A DNA stretch of 61,357 nt, taken from assembly GCA_900317715.1 (NCBI GenBank), contig ONHS01000020.1, positions 1-61,357 on the forward strand, read 5' to 3'. The notes beneath the pieces are model-generated. The model searched no databases and was not told the origin of the DNA. It saw nothing but the letters and a program-made list of their open reading frames with translations. Shown here piece after piece: positions 54,981-61,357 of this stretch. The translations under genes were made by a program, and so were the position numbers. This DNA comes from an uncultured Bacteroidales bacterium. GTDB lineage: Bacteria; Bacteroidota; Bacteroidia; Bacteroidales; WCHB1-69. Position 1 is the first letter of the stretch, and the number at the start of each line of letters is the position of its first letter.

Positions 54981-56075
54981 TTATACGAACTCTCTTCCGA
55001 AATCCACTTGTACGTCAGTAACATACTGGCGTACTTGTTGTTCTTCTGACTTTTTGCAGATGATGAGTACATTGTTGTTTTCAGCAACGATGTAGTCGTC
55101 CAATCCTTGTATGATAACCACTTTGTTACGTGGCATATTGACCACGCACTTGCTGGCATCATATAATTTCACGTGGTTGCCTACCACGGCGTTGAGCTTG
55201 TCGTCTTTCTTCTGAAGGTCGTACAAAGCGCTCCAGGTACCTAAATCGGACCAACCGAAATTGGCGGCATACACCATCGCATTGTCGGCTTTCTCCATGA
55301 TGCCATAGTCGATGGATATCTTTCTGCAAACCTGATAGATATGATCGATAAACTCTCTTTCTTTCGGGGTATTGTAAAGACCTTCGCCTTGTTTGAAAAG
55401 GTCGTTGATGTCAGGCAGAAATGTTTCGAACGCTTTGTTGATGGTTTCGATGGACCACATGAAGATACCGGCATTCCAGAGGAATTCGCCGCTGTCGATG
55501 AAACTTTTGGCCATTTCCAGTTCAGGCTTTTCCGTAAACGTCTTCACAGCATATACGGAAGGATTTCCTGCAAGTGGCTCATCCTCATCATATTGGATAT
55601 ATCCATAGCCCGTGTTGGGCGATGTGGGTTGAATGCCGATGGTGAGCAGACATGAGGATTGGGACGTGATTTCCAAACCTTTTTGGATGACATCAACGAA
55701 GACGTCCTCTTTCTCGATATAATGGTCAGAGGGGGCGACCACCACCACCGCATTGGGGTTAATAGCCTTGATCTTGTAGTTGGCGTATGCAATGCAGGGG
55801 GCGGTATCGCGGCGGAAAGGCTCGAGAATTATCTGATTGTCAGTGAGTTCTGGTAATTGCTCACGAGTAAGCGTTTCGTAAGTTTTATTGGTGACAATAT
55901 AAATGTTTTCTTTGGGACAGATTCTGGCAAAACGTTGAAACGTTTTCTGAATCAAGGTTTGTCCATCTCCTAATACGTCAATGAATTGCTTAGGGGTGGA
56001 ATTATTGCTCAAAGGCCAAAGACGCGCACCCACGCCTCCGGCCATAATGACACAGTAATAATTACTATTCTGCAT
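54981..56075 (-). CDS. manC: Mannose-1-phosphate guanylyltransferase
   Basis: A 364-residue enzyme that makes GDP-mannose from mannose 1-phosphate and GTP. It has the pyrophosphorylase signature AGGVGARLWPLSNNSTPKQF (Ala in place of the usual Thr), VAPSDHYI, FTEKPELE, FLWNAGIFMW and FGWSDLGTWSALY. It lacks the C-terminal phosphomannose isomerase domain of long ManC/AlgA proteins. The product can feed Gmd at 4839-5888. Confidence 0.93.
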   Translation of the reverse strand: MQNSNYYCVIMAGGVGARLWPLSNNSTPKQFIDVLGDGQTLIQKTFQRFARICPKENIYIVTNKTYETLTREQLPELTDNQIILEPFRRDTAPCIAYANYKIKAINPNAVVVVAPSDHYIEKEDVFVDVIQKGLEITSQSSCLLTIGIQPTSPNTGYGYIQYDEDEPLAGNPSVYAVKTFTEKPELEMAKSFIDSGEFLWNAGIFMWSIETINKAFETFLPDINDLFKQGEGLYNTPKEREFIDHIYQVCRKISIDYGIMEKADNAMVYAANFGWSDLGTWSALYDLQKKDDKLNAVVGNHVKLYDASKCVVNMPRNKVVIIQGLDDYIVAENNNVLIICKKSEEQQVRQYVTDVQVDFGREFV

Positions 56076-56110
56076 GTAGGTTTTTTTGTTAAAAATGTAT
56101 TTATCCGTCC

Positions 56111-56138
56111 GTAGAGACGTGCCATGGCGCGTCTCTAC
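56111..56138. repeat. 28-bp palindromic element after pgk
   Basis: GTAGAGACG-TGCCATGGCG-CGTCTCTAC is an almost perfect palindrome with CCATGG at its centre, in the 76-bp spacer between pgk and manC. Similar GTAGAGAC...GTCTCTAC palindromes are common dispersed repeats in other bacteria. It could be a REP-like mobile repeat or a terminator of pgk. No T run follows on the minus strand. Confidence 0.65.
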
Positions 56139-56151
56139 AGCGGACTAACAA

Positions 56152-57345
56152 TTAATTTTCGTTCAAGGCTTTTACGCCCGGAAGTTCTTTACCTTCAAGG
56201 TATTCCAACATAGCGCCGCCACCGGTGCTGATGTAGGAGATGTAGTTGCCGAGGTCGTACTTGTTGACGGCTGCGATGGAGTCGCCGCCACCTACGATGG
56301 AGTATGCGCCAGCCAAGGTGGTAGCTGCCACGCTCAATGCCACAGCGCGGGTGCCTTCGCTGAATTTCTCCAGTTCGAACACGCCCACAGGACCGTTCCA
56401 CAGAATCGTCTTGGAATCTTTGATGACCTTGGCGATGTTCACGCGGCTCTTCGGACCGATGTCCAAAGCTTCCCAATTGTCGGGGATGTTGTTGTCTTCC
56501 GTCACCAAAACGTTGGCATCGTTGCTGAACTTGTCGGCGCAGACGCTATCGACACGGCAGACGAAGTTGACGCCTGAAGCTTTCACTTGGTCGAGGATTT
56601 CCTGTGCAACGGGCAGCATATCAGGCTCATAGAGTGAGTTGCCAATGGTGAAGCCCATCGCTTTCAGGAAGGTGTAGCTCAGACCGCCACCCACCACGAG
56701 GTTGTCAACCTTAGGGATGAGGTTTTTGAGGATGTTGATTTTCGTGGAAACCTTGGAACCGCCGATGATAGCGGTGAAAGGACGCTCCTGACCGTTGAGG
56801 GTCTTCTCGAGGTTCATGACCTCGTTGTAGAGCAGATAGCCGGCGAAGGCTTTACCCGGGAAGCAACGAGCCACGGTAGCGGTGGAAGCGTGTTCACGGT
56901 GCGCAGTGCCGAAGGCGTCGTTCACATACACGTCGCCCAAGCGTGCGATAGCCTTGGCGAAATCAACGTCGCCCTTTTCCTCTTCCTTGTGGAAACGGAG
57001 GTTCTCCATCAGCACGATGCTGCCGGGTTTGAGACCTTTGCAAAGGGTTTCAGCCTCAGCGGTCAACACGTCGCCGCCGAAAACAACCTCTTTGCCAAGG
57101 ATTTCTGACACCGTTTTCACGATGTGGCGCAAAGAGAATTCGTCCTTTGCTTCGCCTTTCGGACGACCGAGGTGGGAGAGCAAAATAGCTGAACCACCGT
57201 CATTTAAAATCTTGCCGATGGTCTCTTTCGTGCGTACGATGCGGGTGACATCGGTCACGTTGAAATTTTCATCCAACGGCACGTTGTAGTCCACGCGGAT
57301 CAGGGCCTTTTCGCCACTGAAATTATGTTCTTGAATTGATTTCAT
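56152..57345 (-). CDS. pgk: Phosphoglycerate kinase
   Basis: A 397-residue glycolytic enzyme of normal length. The N-terminal RVDYNVPLDENFNVTD, the middle GGSKVSTKINIL and the C-terminal GGGDSIAAVNKY and STGGGAMLEYLEGKELPGV are conserved PGK regions. It makes ATP from 1,3-bisphosphoglycerate. The spacer upstream holds an 11-bp repeat tract. Confidence 0.97.
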   Translation of the reverse strand: MKSIQEHNFSGEKALIRVDYNVPLDENFNVTDVTRIVRTKETIGKILNDGGSAILLSHLGRPKGEAKDEFSLRHIVKTVSEILGKEVVFGGDVLTAEAETLCKGLKPGSIVLMENLRFHKEEEKGDVDFAKAIARLGDVYVNDAFGTAHREHASTATVARCFPGKAFAGYLLYNEVMNLEKTLNGQERPFTAIIGGSKVSTKINILKNLIPKVDNLVVGGGLSYTFLKAMGFTIGNSLYEPDMLPVAQEILDQVKASGVNFVCRVDSVCADKFSNDANVLVTEDNNIPDNWEALDIGPKSRVNIAKVIKDSKTILWNGPVGVFELEKFSEGTRAVALSVAATTLAGAYSIVGGGDSIAAVNKYDLGNYISYISTGGGAMLEYLEGKELPGVKALNEN

Positions 57346-57376
57346 AATATTTGGTATTTTGGTGAAAAAAATATAT

Positions 57377-57425
57377 TCATCGTTTAATCATCGCCTATTC
57401 ATCGCCTATTCATCGCCTCATCATC
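57377..57425. repeat. 11-bp tandem repeat between thyA and pgk
   Basis: Four units of TCATCGCCTAT or a close variant stand at 57377, 57388, 57399 and 57410, followed by a part unit that includes the thyA stop codon. It is the only tract in the set with an 11-bp period. Confidence 0.85.
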
Positions 57426-58218
57426 ACACCGCCACTTCCGCCTTGATGTGCGGGTGCGGGTCGTAATTCTCTAACGTGAAGTCCTCGTATTGGAAGTCGA
57501 AGATGCTCTTGACATCCGGGTTTATGCGCATTTGAGGCAGTGGACGCGGCTCGCGGGAGAGTTGCAGCTTGGCTTGTTCCACATGATTGGAGTAGATGTG
57601 CGCATCGCCGAAGGTGTGCACGAAGTCTTTGGCTTTCAGTCCGCAGACTTGCGCCACCATCATGGTCAACAATGCGTAGGAGGCGATATTAAACGGTACG
57701 CCGAGGAAGACATCCGCACTGCGCTGATAAAGCTGGCATGAAAGTTCGCCGTTGCTGACGTAGAACTGGAACATCGTGTGGCACGGCGGCAGCGCCATCT
57801 GATCGACATCAGCTGGATTCCACGCGCTCACCATCAGTCGGCGAGAGTCGGGATTACGTTTGATTTGCTCTATCAGGCTGGTAATCTGATCGATAACGCG
57901 ACCATCGGGAGCTTCCCACGAACGCCACTGTTTACCATAGACGGGACCGAGGTCGCCGTTTTCGTCCGCCCACTCGTCCCAAATGGTGACGTTGTGGTCG
58001 TGCAGATATTGGATATTCGTGTCGCCGCGCAGAAACCACAACAGCTCGTAGATGATGGAGCGCAGGTGCAACTTCTTGGTGGTCAGCAACGGAAAGCCCT
58101 TCTGCAGGTCAAACCGCATCTGATAACCGAAAATGCTGTACGTGCCCGTGCCCGTGCGGTCGGCTTTGAAGTGACCCTCGTCGAGGATCGTGCGCATCAG
58201 ATCTAAGTATTGCTTCAT
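57424..58218 (-). CDS. thyA: Thymidylate synthase
   Basis: A 264-residue enzyme with the exact length of ThyA. It has [19 protein letters not shown] near the start, the active-site cysteine in [35 protein letters not shown], and the [10 protein letters not shown] end. It methylates dUMP with methylene-tetrahydrofolate. Confidence 0.97.
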   Translation of the reverse strand: MKQYLDLMRTILDEGHFKADRTGTGTYSIFGYQMRFDLQKGFPLLTTKKLHLRSIIYELLWFLRGDTNIQYLHDHNVTIWDEWADENGDLGPVYGKQWRSWEAPDGRVIDQITSLIEQIKRNPDSRRLMVSAWNPADVDQMALPPCHTMFQFYVSNGELSCQLYQRSADVFLGVPFNIASYALLTMMVAQVCGLKAKDFVHTFGDAHIYSNHVEQAKLQLSREPRPLPQMRINPDVKSIFDFQYEDFTLENYDPHPHIKAEVAV

Positions 58219-58242
58219 TGTCAGTTTTTAGTGATTAGGCAA

Positions 58243-58284
58243 GAGTTTAACGTTCAAGGTTCAACGTTCAAAGTTCAAGGTTTA
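58243..58284. repeat. Six exact heptamers between mrp and thyA
   Basis: Plus strand: GAGTTTA, ACGTTCA, AGGTTCA, ACGTTCA, AAGTTCA, AGGTTTA, in perfect 7-bp steps. The last unit ends with the mrp stop codon (58282-58284). Confidence 0.9.
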
Positions 58285-59109
58285 AGCGGGAACCTCTAGA
58301 CTTTCAAGCACATCAAGCACATTCTCCAAATGGGTGTCCGTCACCTTCTCGATTTCGCCTTTGTCGCACAAGGTGGCCATCTCCGGATCGATAGGCAGCC
58401 TATCCAACAATTTGATATTGAATTCTTTAGCCACCTCGTCGGCATTGCTCTTGCCGAAAACGGAAATTTTCTCGCCGCAGTGCGGACATTTAATGTAGCT
58501 ATAGTTCTCAATGAGGCCGAGGACCGGGATGTTCATCATACCAGCCATATTCACAGCCTTGCTCACGATGAGAGAGACCAGCTCTTGCGGGGAGGTGATC
58601 ATCAGAATGCCATCGAGGGTGATGCTTTGGAAGACGGTCAACGGGACATCGCCGGTTCCGGGAGGCATGTCAATCAACAGAAAATCAATGTTTTCCCAGA
58701 TTACTTCAGTCCAGAACTGCTTCACCATGCCAGCAATCAGCGGTCCGCGCCAAAGGACGGGTGACTTTTCATCGGCAATCAACAAGTTGCTGGAAATCAC
58801 CTCGATACCAGTTTCGGTAACAGCGGGATAGACACCTTGTTCGCTGCCACGCACCATCTCGTGGAGGTTGAACATTTTCGGGATAGAGGGCCCCGTGACA
58901 TCGGCATCGAGGATACCCACGCGGTAGCCTTTGCGGCGCAACGCCACAGCCAAAAGGGACGTGACGGAGCTTTTGCCCACGCCGCCTTTACCACTTACCA
59001 CGCCAATGACCTTCTTTATATGGCTTAATGCATTCGGGTTTTCGTGCAAATCTCTGCTTCCGCAGTCTTTCTGACTGCATTCCTGACAGTTATGATTACA
59101 TTCGCTCAT
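58282..59109 (-). CDS. Mrp/NBP35-type Fe-S carrier ATPase
   Basis: A 275-residue P-loop ATPase. It has the deviant Walker A motif SGKGGVGKSSV, DADVTGPSIP, DMPPGTGDVP, and the metal-binding CPHCG. A cysteine-rich start (CNHNCQECSQKDC) resembles the N-terminal cluster site of eukaryotic Nbp35. Proteins of this group carry [4Fe-4S] clusters to apo-enzymes. A -7 box is at 59134-59141. Confidence 0.9.
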   Translation of the reverse strand: MSECNHNCQECSQKDCGSRDLHENPNALSHIKKVIGVVSGKGGVGKSSVTSLLAVALRRKGYRVGILDADVTGPSIPKMFNLHEMVRGSEQGVYPAVTETGIEVISSNLLIADEKSPVLWRGPLIAGMVKQFWTEVIWENIDFLLIDMPPGTGDVPLTVFQSITLDGILMITSPQELVSLIVSKAVNMAGMMNIPVLGLIENYSYIKCPHCGEKISVFGKSNADEVAKEFNIKLLDRLPIDPEMATLCDKGEIEKVTDTHLENVLDVLESLEVPA

Positions 59110-59133
59110 GTTTTTTTATTTTATTTAGAGCGG

Positions 59134-59141
59134 CAAAGATA
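59134..59141 (-). promoter_or_regulatory. -7 box for mrp
   Basis: TATCTTTG on the minus strand, 24 nt before the start at 59109, with a heptamer tract directly upstream. Confidence 0.6.
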
Positions 59142-59150
59142 CAATTTTTT

Positions 59151-59185
59151 AGGCAATAGGCAATAGGGAATAGGCAACAGGGAAA
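59151..59185. repeat. Five exact heptamers before mrp
   Basis: Plus strand: AGGCAAT, AGGCAAT, AGGGAAT, AGGCAAC, AGGGAAA. The stop of the phosphatase gene lies 2 bp further on. Confidence 0.88.
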
Positions 59186-59187
59186 AC

Positions 59188-59643
59188 CTAACACCCGATC
59201 GCTGCCAGCAATCCGTCGCAACCCTCCTGTACGTCGTCCCACGTGGCCTGGAAATCACCTGTGTACCATGGGTCGGCCACGTCGCGGGGATGGTCGGTGT
59301 AGTCCATTAGCAGCGATATTTTATTGTCAACATCTTGTCCGACAATGCGTTGGATGTTTCTCCGATTGTTCTGATCCATGATGATGATGTAGTCGTAGTA
59401 TTCGTAGTCGGCGCGGGTCATCTGTCGGGCGGTCTTACCGTCGCAAGAGATGCCGTGCGCCGCCAGCATCCGTCGGGCGGGCGGATAGACGGGATTGCCA
59501 ATTTCCTCGCGACTCGTGGCGGCGGAGGCAATCTCGAACTGCGCCGACAGGCCTCGTTCCGCTACCTTCTGTTTCATCACAAACTCCGCCATCGGACTTC
59601 TACAAATATTCCCATGGCACACAAATAGGATTTTACAATTCAT
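59188..59643 (-). CDS. Low-molecular-weight protein-tyrosine phosphatase
   Basis: A 151-residue enzyme with the P-loop CHGNICRSPMAE at the start and the general acid in VADPWYTGDF near residue 120. It is the normal length of the family. In glycan clusters such enzymes often act on Wzc-type kinases, but none is near here; it may also dephosphorylate other targets. The start codon is in the heptamer tract at 59636-59670. Confidence 0.9.
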   Translation of the reverse strand: MNCKILFVCHGNICRSPMAEFVMKQKVAERGLSAQFEIASAATSREEIGNPVYPPARRMLAAHGISCDGKTARQMTRADYEYYDYIIIMDQNNRRNIQRIVGQDVDNKISLLMDYTDHPRDVADPWYTGDFQATWDDVQEGCDGLLAAIGC

Positions 59644-59670
59644 AATTCATAATTCACAATTCATAATTTT
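59636..59670. repeat. Heptamer tract carrying a stop and a start codon
   Basis: Plus strand: CAATTCA, TAATTCA, TAATTCA, CAATTCA, TAATTTT in exact 7-bp steps. On the minus strand it reads as copies of GAATTAT. The phosphatase start (59641-59643) and the transporter stop (59661-59663) are both parts of units, so the 17-bp spacer is only repeat. Confidence 0.9.
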
Positions 59671-60557
59671 TTTCGGTCGTGCCACCACAACTGTAAGCTG
59701 TTGAACAGGTTCTGCCAGATGATGTAAAATGCTAAAAATACGGAAGATAGTGGCTGTAAATAGGTGTTCGCCATCCAGATGCCCATGGCGGTGTTTTTCT
59801 GTCCGAGCAGCTGACCGCCCGCCACGGTGTCGCCGTAGCGATGCCCGAGCCACTTGCCGAAGCCGAACTGCACTGCGCACATCAAGATAGAGAATAGTGC
59901 GCCGTAAACGATAATATGTTCATTTCCACGACCTTGAAGGAAAATATAGTCAATGGTGCGACCTAAGGTGATGAACAACGCGATAGCCCACAGATAAAAA
60001 GAAACGCTTTTGTATCGGCAGAGCCATTCGTTGGCCTTGGGCGCCCATGCCTGTAGCGCCAACACGATGAAAAACGGAAAACCGAGCGTAGGGGTGATGT
60101 GCTTCAGAATCATCAGGAAAGAGGACCAGAAGCTCAGCTCCGGGTGAACTCCGATGATAGTGAAATAGAGGGGAGCAGCGACGGACATCACTAAGTTGCA
60201 GAACATGGTGTAAGTGGTCGTGGTCATGCGGTCGGCCCCGAGCATGGAGGAAATGACCACCACCGATGCCGCCACCGGACAAAGGGCGCACATCATGAAA
60301 CCTTGCGCCATCGTTTCGTTGCCCGAAACGGCTCGCACTAGCAAATAGAGTCCGGCACTAACTGTTAACTGAAAGAGTATCAACCAGAAATGCAGCATGG
60401 AAAAACGGAGATGCCGCAAATCCACGGTGACGAAATTAAGCGTCAGAATGGTAAAAATCAGCCACGGCACCAAAAACGAAAGGTGTACGCTGACACTGTG
60501 GAACAACAGTCCCAACAAGATGGCGACGGGGAGCACGTAACTGCGATATTTCTGCAT
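59661..60557 (-). CDS. BASS-family (bile acid:Na+ symporter-like) transporter
   Basis: A 298-residue inner-membrane protein with nine or ten hydrophobic helices. The stretches CALCPVAASVVVISSMLGAD and AGGQLLGQKNTAMGIWMA resemble the two crossover regions of the bile acid:sodium symporter family. The natural substrate is unknown. Its stop codon lies in the repeat shared with the phosphatase gene, and its start is 6 bp from a long heptamer tract. Confidence 0.75.
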   Translation of the reverse strand: MQKYRSYVLPVAILLGLLFHSVSVHLSFLVPWLIFTILTLNFVTVDLRHLRFSMLHFWLILFQLTVSAGLYLLVRAVSGNETMAQGFMMCALCPVAASVVVISSMLGADRMTTTTYTMFCNLVMSVAAPLYFTIIGVHPELSFWSSFLMILKHITPTLGFPFFIVLALQAWAPKANEWLCRYKSVSFYLWAIALFITLGRTIDYIFLQGRGNEHIIVYGALFSILMCAVQFGFGKWLGHRYGDTVAGGQLLGQKNTAMGIWMANTYLQPLSSVFLAFYIIWQNLFNSLQLWWHDRKKL

Positions 60558-60563
60558 GTAGAT

Positions 60564-60654
60564 AGTTTAGGGTTTAGGGGTTAAGGTTTAAGGTTTAGGG
60601 GTTATGGTTTAAGGTTTAGGGTTTAAGGTTTAAGGTTTAGGGTTTAGGGGTTAT
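60564..60654. repeat. Thirteen exact heptamers before the BASS-type gene
   Basis: A run of 91 bp (13 x 7) on the plus strand made of AGTTTAG, GGTTTAG, GGTTTAA, GGGTTAA and GGGTTAT, with no length change in any unit. It is the longest exact tract in the window. On the sense strand of the genes it reads CTAAACC-like. Confidence 0.92.
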
Positions 60655-60698
60655 GTGTGGAGATGTCACATTGTGGTGTTTCGGGGATTGCGGTGTCT

Positions 60699-61357
60699 TT
60701 ACAATGTGGCGAACGGTGCCACTGCACGGTCAAAGATTCCGTTCACGTAGGCGAGGACCATGCCGTAATTGCTGACGGGAATACCTGCTTCGATGGCAGG
60801 GCGTAAGCGCTCGTGCAGCTGTTTGCGCGTCACCATGCATCCGCCGCATTGGATGACCATGGCATATTGCTGGATATCAGGGATTTGATTCAATCCTGAC
60901 ACAAAGTCAAATGATAACGTTTTGCCCGTGAACTTTTGGATAAGCCTGGGTAGCTTCACCCGCCCGATGTCCTCGCAGGAGGTAAGGTGCGTGCAGGACT
61001 CCAGCATCAAGATGCGGTCGCCGTCACGAAGGTTGCGCAGCTTGGGCGTGCCTTCGAGATATGCATCGAACTCGCCCTTGTGGTGCGCTAACACCACGCT
61101 GAAGCCCGTCAACGGGATGCATTCCGGCACCTCTTTCTCTACCTTGTGGAAGGCTTGGCTGTCAGTGATGACCAGTTTTGGAGCTCGGTGGTTTTGTAAA
61201 TAAGCGGTCACTTTGTCCTCTTTCAACACAATGACAATCGCCTCGTTGTCAAGTACATCGCGGATCATCTGTACCTGTGGGAGTATCATCCGACCTTCGG
61301 GCGCTTCCGAGTCGATAGGCGTTACTAACAGCACTTCGTCGCCCTCACCGATGAGGT
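60699..61357 (-). CDS. hydF: [FeFe]-hydrogenase maturation GTPase HydF, C-terminal part
   Basis: The last 219 residues or so of HydF; the frame is open to the right edge of the window, so the start and the GTPase domain are missing. The cluster-binding pattern is seen: LESCTHLTSC and, about 50 residues later, QCGGCMVTRKQL. HydF is the scaffold on which HydE and HydG build the diiron site of the H-cluster. The gene suggests an organism with an [FeFe] hydrogenase, and so an anaerobe. Confidence 0.93.
   Translation of the reverse strand, partial: LIGEGDEVLLVTPIDSEAPEGRMILPQVQMIRDVLDNEAIVIVLKEDKVTAYLQNHRAPKLVITDSQAFHKVEKEVPECIPLTGFSVVLAHHKGEFDAYLEGTPKLRNLRDGDRILMLESCTHLTSCEDIGRVKLPRLIQKFTGKTLSFDFVSGLNQIPDIQQYAMVIQCGGCMVTRKQLHERLRPAIEAGIPVSNYGMVLAYVNGIFDRAVAPFATL

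Overview
The window is a dense bacterial chromosome segment with about 47 protein genes and no rRNA or tRNA that I can see. Several features point to Bacteroidota, most likely an anaerobic Bacteroidales. Many genes are preceded by the Bacteroidota -7 box TAnnTTTG and lack clear Shine-Dalgarno sites. Secreted proteins carry type IX secretion (T9SS) C-terminal signals of both type A and type B. There is a TonB-dependent receptor, a YfhO-type membrane protein, and part of HydF, the [FeFe]-hydrogenase maturation GTPase. Assignment below phylum is inference.

Layout. 1-1.2 kb: end of a TolC-type efflux protein and a small K+ channel. 1.2-18.5 kb: surface-glycan genes. These are gmhA, glycosyltransferases, gmd-fcl (GDP-L-fucose synthesis), a divergent fucose operon (nucleotidyltransferase-kinase fusion, fucP, mutarotase), a yfhO gene, and a pseudaminic acid operon (pseB, pseC, pseF, a tandem GNAT, a broken pseI) ending in two more transferases, one sialyltransferase-like. 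18.6-30.1 kb: four paralogous FG-GAP repeat proteins with type B T9SS signals, interrupted by a Fic gene. 30.2-37.9 kb: housekeeping genes (carboxynorspermidine dehydrogenase, an AraC regulator, rpsO, pnp, nif3, a zinc-ribbon protein). 37.9-40 kb: small lipoproteins and a decayed duplicate. 40-51.2 kb: an Fe-S protein, a TonB receptor, a second glycan cluster (GT2, polymerase-GT4 fusion, TupA-like ATP-grasp, Wzx flippase) and a saccharopine dehydrogenase-like gene. 51.4-61.4 kb: PASTA protein, type A T9SS protein, exonuclease, manC, pgk, thyA, mrp, a low-molecular-weight phosphatase, a BASS-type transporter and the end of hydF.

How the genes fit together: ManC supplies GDP-mannose, Gmd and Fcl turn it into GDP-L-fucose, and the fucose operon probably salvages free L-fucose. 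The Pse genes make a nonulosonic acid, and the transferases, Wzx and the polymerase fusion assemble glycans.

Most interesting signals: (1) the four FG-GAP genes form a complete 2x2 matrix of N-terminal and C-terminal modules, and a relic tail shows that one C-terminus was replaced; (2) the Fic gene has three 18-bp direct repeats at an exact 31-bp spacing over its promoter; (3) ten spacers between co-directional genes hold short tandem tracts, nine with a 7-bp period but a different word in each place, often including the stop or start codon; (4) a HxGH nucleotidyltransferase fused to a GHMP kinase in a fucose operon; (5) a structured, promoter-led non-coding region before rpsO.
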